A DNA stretch of 64,000 nt from Brachionus manjavacas (lineage: Eukaryota > Rotifera > Eurotatoria > Ploima > Brachionidae). This document shows, in pieces, positions 48,089 through 59,592 of the stretch. The position numbers and the translations under genes are program-made. The notes under the pieces are model-generated. The model saw only the letters and a list, made by a program, of their open reading frames with translations. It did no database searches and had not been told where the DNA came from. The stretch covers positions 1,302,001-1,366,000 of the forward strand of contig JAHQIY010000004.1 of the NCBI GenBank assembly GCA_019054805.1, read 5' to 3'. The first letter of the stretch is position 1, and each line of letters opens with the position of its first letter.

Positions 48089-50054
48089 AAAATTGATTGT
48101 CATATAAAAATTAAACGGGGTCCGGGGCAGTGCCCTGGTTTAGGGACTAGGGTATGTTGTAGATTAGAGAACTTTTAGTTAAAATTAAAATTAATAATTA
48201 AACTTTATATGAATTAAAATCTTTAATTTAATTATCCATATGAAGTTTTTATTTATTTTCATTTGACAATTTAATTTTTGATATAGATTCTTAAATTAAA
48301 TGATAATTTTTTTATTGTATTGAAAAATTATTATTAAAAATTGATATAAAAAAAATTTTAACAGTTAAATTAAATGTCTGTATAAACACCATTTCTTGTA
48401 AGAAAAACTTGAATGATGAATTTGAATTTTTTTTCTTAAATTTTTTTTATTTCTTTTTTTATGATGATTTTTATTTTTAAGTTGTCAAGAAATTTTTATA
48501 TATAATAAATAGAATATAATTATTGTAGTAGCAATTTTATTTTCTTTAAGTAGCAAAAAAAGTGGTGAATATTAATCAAACTGGAGCAAAAATATTTTTT
48601 TTAGTAAATATTTTTTTAACGATTCGTTTCTTTGTTTCGCACCATTTAAAATCAAGTGCCTATTAATGGGTTAATATTTCAGGCATTGTTTTGAACTTTT
48701 TTGTTAAAAAATTTGGAGTCCTGTCACGTGACCAATTTTCTGTCAAATTGTCCAAAAATTTGTGATGGTTTAGATTTAAAGTACAAAACACCCTTTGATT
48801 CAATCATTAACACGCCAAACTCAAACTTTTCGCAATAAAAAATTAACAAAGAGATAGCGATACATTTTTTAATTATTTTATTTTTTTACTGGTTAAATTT
48901 TTTGTAGGAACATGCTAAATGTTAAATATTAGCAAAAAAATCACAAATAAAATATATATCAAAGTCGAAATTAATTTCGCTTTTCGTAAATAAATAATTA
49001 TCAATTAATGAACAAGAAAATAAAGTAAGATCTAAGTTATGTACAACTAAACTTAGATCTTAACGAATTCATATTGTACGAAACGAATAACAATCCCAAA
49101 TTTAATTCATTGTTCCAAAACTTTAATATTTTCCTAAATGGAAGATAGTTCTGGGTCAATACGCTTATCCAACAACAACCGCTAATCTTTATATTTATTT
49201 ATGTTTTTTATTTTATTTTTAATTTTTACTCGAAACACATTTAAACAATATTTGATCCTTTTTAATAATAATTAGGCTAAAAAGAAGGACTTTGTTCCAT
49301 TCTGAGTAAAGTAAGTGATTTAGGTTGAATTATAAAATTGAACTCACCCTAATATTTTTTGATAAAAAATTAATTTACTCGGATCAATATCCATAACATA
49401 TATTATTTTTTAAATTGAAGCTAAAATAAAAATGAAACCAGCATCCGCAAATTTTTGAATTTTCATAAGTGATGATTATAGCCTGAATGATGATTATAGC
49501 CTGAATGATGATTATAGCTAACTCAAAATCAGTGAGAGTTTTCTGTACGTTAAGCGTATAATTATTACGAAACAAAATGTCTTTTACGCTTGTAAAGGCT
49601 TTGATGAAAGTTTCTCGCTCTTTGTTTTGGAGCAGAATACAACAATAGAAATAGAAAAAACAATGGAAATTATTTTTTTCATTAAATATTAAATATTTGA
49701 AATTAAATATAGAGAAAGCGATGTGATTAAAAATTTAAACATGGACGAGAAGTTTTAAATGCAAAGTTGTGTTTTGTTTTACAACGCTGCAATATCCAAC
49801 AAGTGAATAGTAGATTCTATCGAGTAAGGGATAAATAGGTTAATTTAGATTAGAATGGGTGAGTCTTTTGGCAAAATTTGGTGAAACCCTTTTTACCCCT
49901 TAAGCAAATAGAATAACTATTTTAGATAAAGTTCGCGAGGAGCAAAACTACAGCACTATCTGAATTTCGGCAAACCGACTTTAAAATATTAATCTGCATA
50001 CTTGAAAACCTAGAAAAACGGTTTTTTATGTGGGGTCAAAAAATATTTTTTGAC
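48089..50054. repeat. Block A, first copy of a ~1.97-kb direct repeat
   Basis: Nearly identical to 50574-52558, with only scattered single-base and short indel differences. The second copy has 13 extra bases in the region of 50770-50785. No credible gene inside: the 63-codon minus-strand frame at 49384-49575 is a three-fold repeat of a 15-base unit reading IIIIQA and is not protein-like. The block includes an AGGCTAAAAAGAAGG motif at about 49274, shared with other repeats in the window. Confidence 0.95.
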
Positions 50055-50573
50055 AAATTAATTTGAATATATAAAATCACAATAAAAAGATTAGAACATT
50101 TCCAAGTTGAAATCCCGTTTAAGGAATGATTTATGTATTTAAAATTTAAGTTTTCAAACAAGTTAACTATGCTGGATGGCAAAGCCGACAATGCAGTGTG
50201 TGGGAATTCAGCCTCGAGAGTGTGAAATATTTGTGGAGCAACTCCAGTTGAGATGAACCAGATGAAAATTTTATATAATAAAAAAATTAATCAAGATGCT
50301 ATTTTACTCGGTATTTCACCCCTCCATATGTGGATTCGTTGTTTCGAATTTTACACCTTTCATATAGACTGGAATTTGAATGTTGGCAAGTCAGAAAATC
50401 AAATGAAGAGCATCATTTATAATGTATAAACTTAAGAAATCAAAAGTTCAAAAAGAATTTAGAGAAAAAATGGGGCTAATTGTTGACATGCCAAAGATTC
50501 TGGGTTTGGAACTTCAAATGATGGTAATACATCTAGAAGAGCTTTTCGAAATTATAGAATCTTTTCAGAAATA
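50055..50573 (+). repeat. Block B, 519-bp transposase fragment duplicated from the Transib element
   Basis: Matches 56158-56676 along its whole length. It encodes the zinc-binding CNICGATP and SPLHMWIRCFEFY part of the RAG1-like transposase. It joins block A directly at 50054/50055 and stops abruptly at the start of the second block A, so it is a rearrangement fragment and not a separate insertion. Confidence 0.9.
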
Positions 50574-52558
50574 AAAATTGATTGTCATATAAAAATTAAA
50601 CGGGGTCCGGGGCAGTGCCCTGGTTTAGGGACTAGGGTATGTTGTAGATTAGAGAACTTTTAGTTAAAATTAAAATTATTAATTAAACTTTATATGAATT
50701 AAAATCTTTAATTTAATTATCCATATGAAGTTTTTATTTATTTTCATATGACAATTTAATTTTTGATATGACGGGTTAATATAGATTCTTAAATTAAATG
50801 ATAATTTTTTTATTTTATTGAAAAATTATTATTAAAAATTGATATAAAAAAAATTTTAACAGTTAAATTAAATGTCTGTATAAACACCATTTCTTGTAAG
50901 AAAAACTTGAATGATGAATTTGAATTTTTTTTCTTAAATTTTTTTTATTCCTTTTTTTATGATGATTTTTATTTTTAAGTTTTCAAGAAATTTTTATTTA
51001 TAATAAATAGTATATAATTATTGTAGTAGCAATTTTATTTTCTTTAAGTAGCAAAAAAAGTGGTGAATATTAATCAAACTGGAGCAAAAATATTTTTTTT
51101 AGTAAATATTTTTTTAACGATTCGTTTCTTTGTTTCGCACCATTTAAAATCAAGTGCCTATTAATGGGTTAATATTTCAGGCATTGTTTTGAACTTTTTT
51201 TTGTTAAAAAATTTGGAGTCCTGTCACGTGACCAATTTTCTGTCAAATTGTCCAAAAATTTGTGATGGTTTAGATTTAAAGTACAAAACACCCTTTGATT
51301 CAATCATTAACACGCCAAACTCAAACTTTTCGCAATAAAAAATTAACAAAGAGATAGCGATACATTTTTTAATTATTTTTTTTTTTTACTGGTTAAATTT
51401 TTTGTAGGAACATGCTAAATGTTAAATATTAGCAAAAAAATCACAAATAAAATATATATCAAAGTCGAAATTAATTTCGCTTTTCGTAAATAAATAATTA
51501 TCAATTAATGAACAAGAAAATAAAGTAAGATCTAAGTTATGTACAACTAAACTTAGATCTTAACGAATTCATATTGTACGAAACGAATAACAATCCCAAA
51601 TTTAATTCATTGTTCCAAAACTTTAATATTTTCCTAAATGGAAGATAGTTCTGGGTCAATACGCTTATCCAACAACAACCGCTAATCTTTATATTTATTT
51701 ATGTTTTTTATTTTATTTTTAATTTTTACTCGAAACACATTTAAACAATATTTGATCCTTTTTAATAATAATTAGGCTAAAAAGAAGGACTTTGTTCCAT
51801 TCTGAGTAAAGTAAGTGATTTAGGTTGAATTATAAAATTGAACTCACCCCTAATATTTTTTGATAAAAAATTAATTTACTCGGATCAATATCCATAACAT
51901 ATATTATTTTTTAAATTGAAGCTAAAATAAAAATGAAACCAGCATCCGCAAATTTTTGAATTTTCATAAGTGATGATTATAGCCTGAATGATGATTATAG
52001 CCTGAATGATGATTATAGCTAACTCAAAATCAGTGAGAGTTTTCTGTACGTTAAGCGTATAATTATTACGAAACAAAATGTCTTTTACGCTTGTAAAGGC
52101 TTTGATGAAAGTTTCTCGCTCTTTGTTTTGGAGCAGAATACAACAATAGAAATAGAAAAAAAAACAATGGAAATTATTTTTTTCATTAAATATTAAATAT
52201 TTGAAATTAAATATAGAGAAAGCGATGTGATTAAAAATTTAAACATGGACGAGAAGTTTTAAATGCAAAGTTGTGTTTTGTTTTACAACGCTGCAATATC
52301 CAACAAGTGAATAGTAGATTCTATCGAGTAAGGGATAAATAGGTTAATTTAGATTAGAATGGGTGAGTCTTTTGGCAAAATTTGGTGAAACCCTTTTTAC
52401 CCCTTAAGCAAATAGAATAACTATTTTAGATAAAGTTCGCGAGGAGCAAAACTACAGCACTATCTGAATTTCGGCAAACCGACTTTAAAATATTAATCTG
52501 CATACTTGAAAACCTAGAAAAACGGTTTTTTATGTGGGGTGAAAAAATATTTTTTGAC
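50574..52558. repeat. Block A, second copy
   Basis: Copy of 48089-50054. It is followed by 3.6 kb (52559-56157) that is absent after the first copy, and then by the intact counterpart of block B. The 52559-54302 part of this insert is AT-rich, includes a short C-rich run (CCCCACCCCC near 52560) and GGGGTTTACCCCCCGACCCC near 52784, and has no recognisable gene. Confidence 0.95.
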
Positions 52559-53504
52559 CCCACCCCCTCAAAAATCGAAAAAAAAACAAAAGTTAGTTAC
52601 CTTTGAGCTAAAATATCTCATGTTCTAATAGACATAACCTTATAAATATATATATATTCTGAAAGCAAATAGTCTCATCAACAAAATGGTGTATTAATTT
52701 AATCTAATATTTTACCAATAGATCGATATTTTGGCAAAAAATGGTAAAAAAATGGTATTTTTTCACTATTTTTGTATCTAGTCCGGGGTTTACCCCCCGA
52801 CCCCTACTTTTTTATACAGATTCTGAAACTAGAGAAAATTCTGAACAAAATGTTGGGACCACTTTATTTAAAATAAAGCATTCTATCAATTTTTTTAGCA
52901 ACTACAGTATAGCTTTTTGATGCAATACTTAATCCTATTAACAAGTCAATCCATATTTTCAGCGCACCAATTTTTCTTGTATTCAGTTCTGCTTTCAAAA
53001 TTCTCAAAAGTCATCGATTGGTCTTTGTAAAAAAAAAAAAAGTCCGGGCTTGGAATTTTTTTTCAAAGACTTTTAAACAACTCTGCATTGACAAAACTGT
53101 CAAACTGTGCAAGTAATCATATAGCATCCAAAGAAAATTTAACACAGCAATCACAAACAGCTTTTAACACAGAAATCGTATAAGAAGTAAAGAGTCTGGT
53201 GGAGCATCAGCTAATCCAAAGAGTTTAAAAGAAATTGTGATACCAGAAAAATTAAAGTTAACTTATTCAAATCAAAATTTTCAATGTTAAGTCCATCAAT
53301 TCGAACAGCATTAAAAAAGGTTTTAAGTCTTTGATTCTCGAAATCAGAGGGCAAGAAGTGAAAACGAAAAGTACAATACCTTCTGAGATTCGTTTAGGTA
53401 TTGTTTTCAAAAGACCAAAATAGATTTTAGAATAATATAAAAAAGAAGATTTAATTGGCATTTGATACTAATAAATTAATTATTATTATTATTATTTATT
53501 CATA

Positions 53505-53790
53505 AAATTACGCCAGATTCGGCGATGTAAAAAATAATATAAAATTGAATACAAAGGAAGGTAGTTATGTACTGTTTGTTTTCCTTTTTTAAATTTACAA
53601 TTATTTTTAAGAAATTAAAATATTAAAATAGATTTTCATTTTTTACATAAATACCACTAAAGATTTAATTTTAAATTAAATATTCAAAGATTTAGATTAA
53701 CACAAAAAAAATAAATAAAATCTTGTTCAAATGTCTTAGGTAAGTATTTTTTAAATTTTATTTATCTTTTTGAGATAGGGTTGAGCAATC
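53505..53790. repeat. Dispersed repeat with ACGCCAGATTCGGCGATGT core
   Basis: The core and about 250 following bases resemble 14958-15180. A diverged core (CCCAATTCTGGCGATGTA) also occurs near 45113. Each copy is preceded by an ATT-rich run or by ATTTATTCAT-like sequence, as expected for the 3' end of a minus-strand LINE or SINE with a simple-repeat tail. The family itself is not identified. Confidence 0.6.
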
Positions 53791-54302
53791 AAACACGATC
53801 ACAGCACAATTAAACAGTCAAACAGTTGAACGGAAGAACGGTTGAGCAGCGTTGTATTCAGCATCAATCTGAGTTGTTCCAATTTTTAAACGAATTCTGC
53901 ATTTGGTTCAGTTCAAGGTAAGTACGCCTTTAATAATAGTTTAAGCTCTTCTTTTCTAATAAATTAAAAGAAGGAAAAAATTTGGAAAGGAATGAAAGTG
54001 ATTAGATTATGTATATTTTTCAATAAATTATTTCTTACATTTTTCTCTAATTATTTTTTTCTCTAATTAATATTTAATAAAAAAATTTTCTTAGAAAACA
54101 CAAGTTTTTCTCATTAATTTTTCTCAGATAATTTTTTCTCAGAAATGAAAGATGCCAAATTAATTATGACGTGTTTTTCCTAGTTAGGTTCATTTCTTAA
54201 AAATGTCCCGACATTGTTTTGCTCAATGAATTAAAGATAGATTTGAGTGAGACAAATTTTTATCTTGATTTATAATTATCAGTTCGTTACAAAACCACGC
54301 AG

Positions 54303-54307
54303 CAATT
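54303..54307. repeat. Left target-site duplication CAATT of the Transib element
   Basis: The five bases CAATT directly precede CACAGTG. The same five bases follow the right terminus at 57526-57530, which supports transposition rather than chance similarity. Confidence 0.8.
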
Positions 54308-57300
54308 CACAGTGATTTAATTTAGACCAAAAATGGTCATTTAACAAAAAATATCAAATTTTGAGATAAGATACTTTTTAAAATAGTAATTAACCCAAAA
54401 AAGTCTATATTTTTATTTAAAAAAAAAAACTTGATATTTCATAATAGACATCTAAAAAAATCTCATTGAAAATGACTAAAAATCAACTTTTTTTTTCAAA
54501 AAAATGACGCAATTTTTTAAATCTAAATAAAAATAATATGCATTAACATAAAAACTTTTATTTTTTCATAGTATATAGATTTTAATTTCTCGTTTTAAAA
54601 AAATATTTTCTTTTTTGATTTTTATTTTTTCTTTGGTCTGTTATTTGGCCAAAACTCATCTAAAAAATCGCGTTTTTTCAAAAGTTTGATGGTATATTAT
54701 GTCACGTTCTCCACATTTCTCCAAGCTGAGTTTTAAAAGAACTTAATCTACTCTGATTCAAGTTTATGGGAATATATAGGTTCCCGCCGGATACAGCTAT
54801 TTTTTAATCTAAATATGGTCTTTTATCAAAAATTGCATTTTTAGAAAATTTTTAAATTGAATTAAAATAATTGTTTTAAGTTAAATTTTTTGAAGAAAAA
54901 ATATAAAAAAATAGTAAAAATCTAAAAAATGTTTTTAATTTAGAACCTTTTAATTAAAAAACTCAAAAATAATTCTCAAAACTTAAAATGATAACAGACA
55001 TTTCTCGCCGTGAATTGTACGAATATGCTTTCAACAATAATTTGATATTTAAGCATACGTTTTTTGATGCTAATTCTAAGAAGGCAACAATAAATTTTCT
55101 TAAAAAATTTGAAATTGATTGCAATGAATCCAATGAAAAAATGTTACAGAAAATATCAATTTCACCTTTTATAAAATTTATGAAAAATTAAAAAAAGTCT
55201 ACTTTAAACATGATGTTTTTAAAAAATCGAATGAAAAGTGGCTTTCTAGTAAAATTAATTTAACCGATAAAAATTTAAGATGACAAGAACGTCAAAATCT
55301 AGTTTGAAAATAAATAGTAAACTTTTTTGTAAAATATAAAAATTTCAACTTCAATTTTATTTTTAAAGAGAAAAAGCGAAAAGTTAAATCGTGGGAATTT
55401 TTAAAATTTTTAAAAATCTGCTAAAGAAAACGAAAACTTGTTGCTGATCTCGCTAAAGGAAATTCGTATGAAAAGCTGTTTAGGGCTTTAATTTATAATG
55501 CCAGAGTAAATAATCGTTTAAATCTTGTGAGAGTATTAAAATATTCATATAAAAGACAAGATGGAGATAAAGAAATTTGTAAAATGATTGATTCGAAATT
55601 TTTAGTTAAATTGACTGCAAATGAAGCACTTTCGATTTTTATTTCTTGCAACTTAACTCAAGCGTCGTATCAATTAATTCGAAACATAGCTAGACAAAAA
55701 AAAGCAGACATTTTTCCGACATTTGACGAAGTTTTATGTGCCAAAAACGAATGTTTTAACAAAGAAATTAATGTAGACGAGTAAAAGCTGAGGTTAATGT
55801 TCAAGATCTTTTAAATATAACTGCTCGTCGTCTCATTCAAATTGAATCAGTTTCAAAATCGTTTTAAAAAAAGCAGAGGATATGTCACAAAATGGGGTTA
55901 ATGCCAGATTAGAAATTGATTTAAATTTAATTTCAAAATGGGGATTCGATGGAGCTAGTGGTTATGGTAAATTTAAACAACGTTTCGAAAATAGCCCTTT
56001 TGAATCATCGGATGAAAGTTTGTTCACGTCATCATTGGTTCCGCTTTTTTTGTGTGACGAAAATAACAAAAATTTGTGGATTAACAATATACCATCATCT
56101 CCGCGTTTTTGTCGGCCTATTAGATTTCAATTTATAAAAAAAATATCAAATCAGATAAAAATTAATTTGAATATATAAAATCACAATAAAAAGATTAGAA
56201 CATTTCCAAGTTGAAATCCCGTTTAAGGAATGATTTATGTATTTAAAATTTAAGTTTTCAAACAAGTTAACTATGCTGGATGGCAAAGCCGACAATGCAG
56301 TGTGTGGGAATTCAGCCTCGAGAGTGTGAAATATTTGTGGAGCAACTCCAGTTGAGATGAACCAGATGAAAATTTTATATAATAAAAAAATTAATCAAGA
56401 TGCTATTTTACTCGGTATTTCACCCCTCCATATGTGGATTCGTTGTTTCGAATTTTACACCTTTCATATAGACTGGAATTTGAATGTTGGCAAGTCAGAA
56501 AATCAAATGAAGAGCATCATTTATAATGTATAAACTTAAGAAATCAAAAGTTCAAAAAGAATTTAGAGAAAAAATGGGGCTAATTGTTGACATGCCAAAG
56601 ATTCTGGGTTTGGAACTTCAAATGATGGTAATACATCTAGAAGAGCTTTTCGAAATTATAGAATCTTTTCAGAAATAACTGGTATTAGCGAATTTTTCAT
56701 CCGTCGGCTTTTCCTCACTTTGTGTGCTATCAATTCTACAAATAAAATAGATGCAAATAAATTTTAGGATTACAATCAAGAAACTTTTAATTTTTACATA
56801 AGAAATTACAATTGGTTTTACATGCCAGTATCTGTGCACAAATTGCTATTTCATGGGCCTGAAGTAGTCACTCAACTTTTATATCCAGTTGGATTATTCA
56901 GTGAAGAAGCACAAGAATCTCGAAATAAGGATAGTAAAAGCATTCGTTTACATCACACACGAAAGGCAAATAGAGTATTAACTAATTTAGACCATTTTAA
57001 ACATTTGCTTGTTACTAGTGATCCTTTATTATCAACAATAAGTTCAAATATTGGTAGATGTCGTAACAAAAAAAAGGAGAAAATTGTAAATATTGTTGAA
57101 TTAAAACGGAGAGTATTATGAGCAAGATGAATAAATAGAAGACCTTGATGAACCTGACTATTTAGAAAACTGTCAAATTCAAAATACTGAAGAAAATTTA
57201 ATTCATGAAGAACAATTTGATTTACCATATTATTTTTATGATAACTATAATAAAATTTTATGATTGAAAAAATTTTTTATTTTTATTAAAACTCTGTTAA

Positions 57301-57525
57301 TTTCATATAATTTTAAAAAAAAATTAACTTAATATTTTGATGCTAAAAAAATTATTTAAAATTAAATATCAAAAATACTTTTAAAATGAAAAAAATCCAA
57401 AATTTATAAAAACTAACCAGAAATTCGAAATCTACACATTTTTTTACCAAAAGGGACTCAAAATTAAGAGAAAATAATTAATTTTTAAAAATTTGACCAT
57501 TTTTGAGAAAAATTAAATCACTGTG
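54308..57525 (+). mobile_element. Transib-type DNA transposon with RAG1-like transposase
   Basis: Both ends carry inverted repeats starting CACAGTG (left 54308-54314; right, on the minus strand, 57525-57519), continuing ATTTAATTT and, after a 13-base spacer counted from the heptamer, CAAAAATGG (54328-54336 and 57505-57497). The flanking bases are CAATT on both sides (54303-54307 and 57526-57530), a perfect 5-bp target duplication. Transib elements are known for 5-bp duplications and for termini resembling the V(D)J recombination signal heptamer CACAGTG, and their transposases are related to RAG1. The internal coding region (54988-57260) encodes such a protein in broken frames. Total length 3218 bases, within the usual Transib range. 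The right end was later duplicated in tandem (57416-57745). Confidence 0.85.
54988..57260 (+). pseudogene. RAG1/Transib-like transposase, broken by stops and frameshifts
   Basis: DDE transposase of the Transib/RAG1 group, which cuts and pastes DNA at CACAGTG-type ends. Starts at ATG 54988 (MITDISRREL). Open pieces lie at 54988-55188, 55500-55781, 55882-56178, 56250-56530, 56570-56765 and 56822-57118. Recognisable parts in order: KWGFDGASG (about 55936-55962, corresponding to the first catalytic Asp region, RAG1 D600); SPRFCRPIRFQF; a zinc-binding CNICGATP segment (near 56325), matching RAG1 CTLCDAT; SPLHMWIRCFEFY (near 56420), matching the RAG1 region around D708; GFGTSNDGNTSRRAF; and LFSEEAQESRNK (near 56900), matching RAG1 SEGNESGNK with the catalytic Glu. 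At the D708 position I read Trp, so either the second Asp lies elsewhere in this family or it is lost. Several stops and frame changes separate the pieces, so the copy is probably inactive. Confidence 0.75.
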
Positions 57526-57745
57526 CAATTGAATGCAAGATTTTTCTTATGAGGAATTCAATTCCGAACTCCTTTGTATAACCAGAAATTCGAAATCTAC
57601 ACATTTTTTTACCAATAGGGACTCAAAATTAAGAGAAAATAATTAATTTTTAAAAATTTGACCATTTTTGAGAAAAATTAAATCACTGTGCAATTGAATG
57701 CAAGATTTTTCTAATGAGGAATTCAATTCCGAACTCCTTTGTATA
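57416..57745. repeat. Two tandem 165-bp units spanning the Transib right end
   Basis: Units 57416-57580 and 57581-57745 are nearly identical; one differs by AAAAGGGAC versus AATAGGGAC and TCTTATG versus TCTAATG. Each contains the CACTGTG terminus (57519-57525 and 57684-57690), the following CAATT and 50 bases of flank. The duplication therefore happened after the transposon inserted. Confidence 0.9.
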
Positions 57746-58980
57746 CAACCAAATTTAGGAAAGAATAATGAATTAGTCATTATAATCCACCCAATGTGCT
57801 TCTGAACTTTGAGCTTTTTAAAATAAAGGGTGTTCATAAAATCTCGGTGCTTTTTTTGAATTGATAAAAAAATATGCTTGCGGTAGACCGATCCCCATAA
57901 AATTTTACACAGGGTTACTTTGGGGTATCTAGAATAAAAATACATGGTCATCTTTTCAGTTTAAGCCTTCCTGAAATAAGCAGTCAAATAACCTTGAACT
58001 TCCTCAAACCCTCAAAATATCCTCTAGCCTTTCGATTTTCAAAATGTATTTTTACATATTGTCGAATAGATAATTGAATGAGGATTACAACGATATATAG
58101 ATTATGTCTGTACGATGTTCTGTTCAAAAGTTATGGTCAAAAAACTCTTGATATTACCTTAATTTCCGAGGGGTGAAAAAAAAGGGGTAATTTCACTTTA
58201 TTAGCAATAACTTTTGAACGCAATAAGCTATCCTCTTAAAATTTCAAACTTAAGTAAAAATGAAACTAAGTAATAAAATAAAATTTAAATCAAGTTCATC
58301 TATATAACTCTTCGCCTTTTAGACCTATTTTTCTATCTTTATTAATCAAATTGAATTTAATTTTGTAATTTTTAGAAATTTTGAGTAAAAATTTTATTCA
58401 AATACTATTTATTTACGGCTACTATATATTTTTTGCCAGCACAATAAATTTATTTTGTCAGTCCAAAATAGATTTAATAGTTCACTTAAATCAGTTTTTT
58501 TGTCATCCCCAAAAAATTAACCCCTTTATTTACAACATTAGTCTAAATCTTAAAACTGTTACTTTGGACCTTTTTTAGATTTAAAAAAAATTGATTTTAC
58601 TGACTGTGTGGCTGTAAGAAAGCTACATAACATTCGTATTTATCATTATAGAAATAATTAAAAGGCATTTGTATTTGGTGAAACTAAAATTTTTTTAGAA
58701 CAATAATTAGGCAAAATACGGATCAAAAAACTATTTTAGATTTAAAATTAAAAGCAAGAGATAACCTTTAAATTTCACACATTTCAGAAGACCAGAAAGA
58801 GATTTTTCGAACTGTTTAAGAGATGACGCTGAAAGAGCTGTAATAGTTTGGACACAATAAATCAGCCGATGAATCGAGAGAAATGGCACCTCATATTTAA
58901 ATCACAAACAGGAAAAAAGAGGATTTGCTAATCTAGTTATGATTCTCGTTTAAGTTTCTTAAATGATCATTAATCTTATT

Positions 58981-59592
58981 CATAGTTGTTTAAAAGTCAC
59001 AAGTCTCAAGTCAAGTCCAAGTTCGGTGTTTAAAATAAAAAAAAGTTTGAGTCAAAGATTTTTATTTTTAATTTTATTTTTAAAAACTTTTTGATTTTTT
59101 CACGATGAATATCATCGCTAGAAAATTCTAGAAATATTTTAAAATAATATTTGTCTTGATCTTGATGACTCGAAATCCCGATATCCCAACATAAATTTTT
59201 TCTCCAGTTTTATAAATTAATCAAATAAATTTTGCAGTTTTTCCATTTATGTAGAGTAATTGTTACAGGAAAATTGTGTTTAACGAAAGATCACAAAAAT
59301 TTGCGCATAATTCAAAACTACTTTCAAAAGCATTTTTTCCAGTCATATTTTATTGCTTGACATGATGGTAAGATTTTTTTTTGCATTCAATGAATGTGAA
59401 GACTTTTTTGCCAAAATTGCAAGAAAATTCTAAAATATGGCAAATCTATATTCATTAGATAACCCATTAGTAAATAAATTTTTTGATATAAAGCCTGATT
59501 TTGCAAATTTGAAAAAAAAATTTTAAAGTTATTTAAAATTTTGACTTTTTTTAGTGACTTGGACTTTAGTTTGGGACTTTTAAGCAACTCTA
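58981..59592. mobile_element. Related hAT-type MITE with AGTTGYTTAAAAGTC ends
   Basis: The left end reads CATAGTTGTTTAAAAGTCAC and the right end, complemented, TAGAGTTGCTTAAAAGTCC. Flanks ATCTTATT (58973-58980) and ATCTTCTT (59593-59600) agree at 7 of 8 bases. A lone right end of the same family lies at about 61228-61305. Confidence 0.6.

Noticed and set aside
49384..49575. 63-codon frame present in both block A copies
   Set aside because: Its conservation only reflects the recent DNA duplication; the sequence is a small tandem repeat (IIIIQA) with no protein features.
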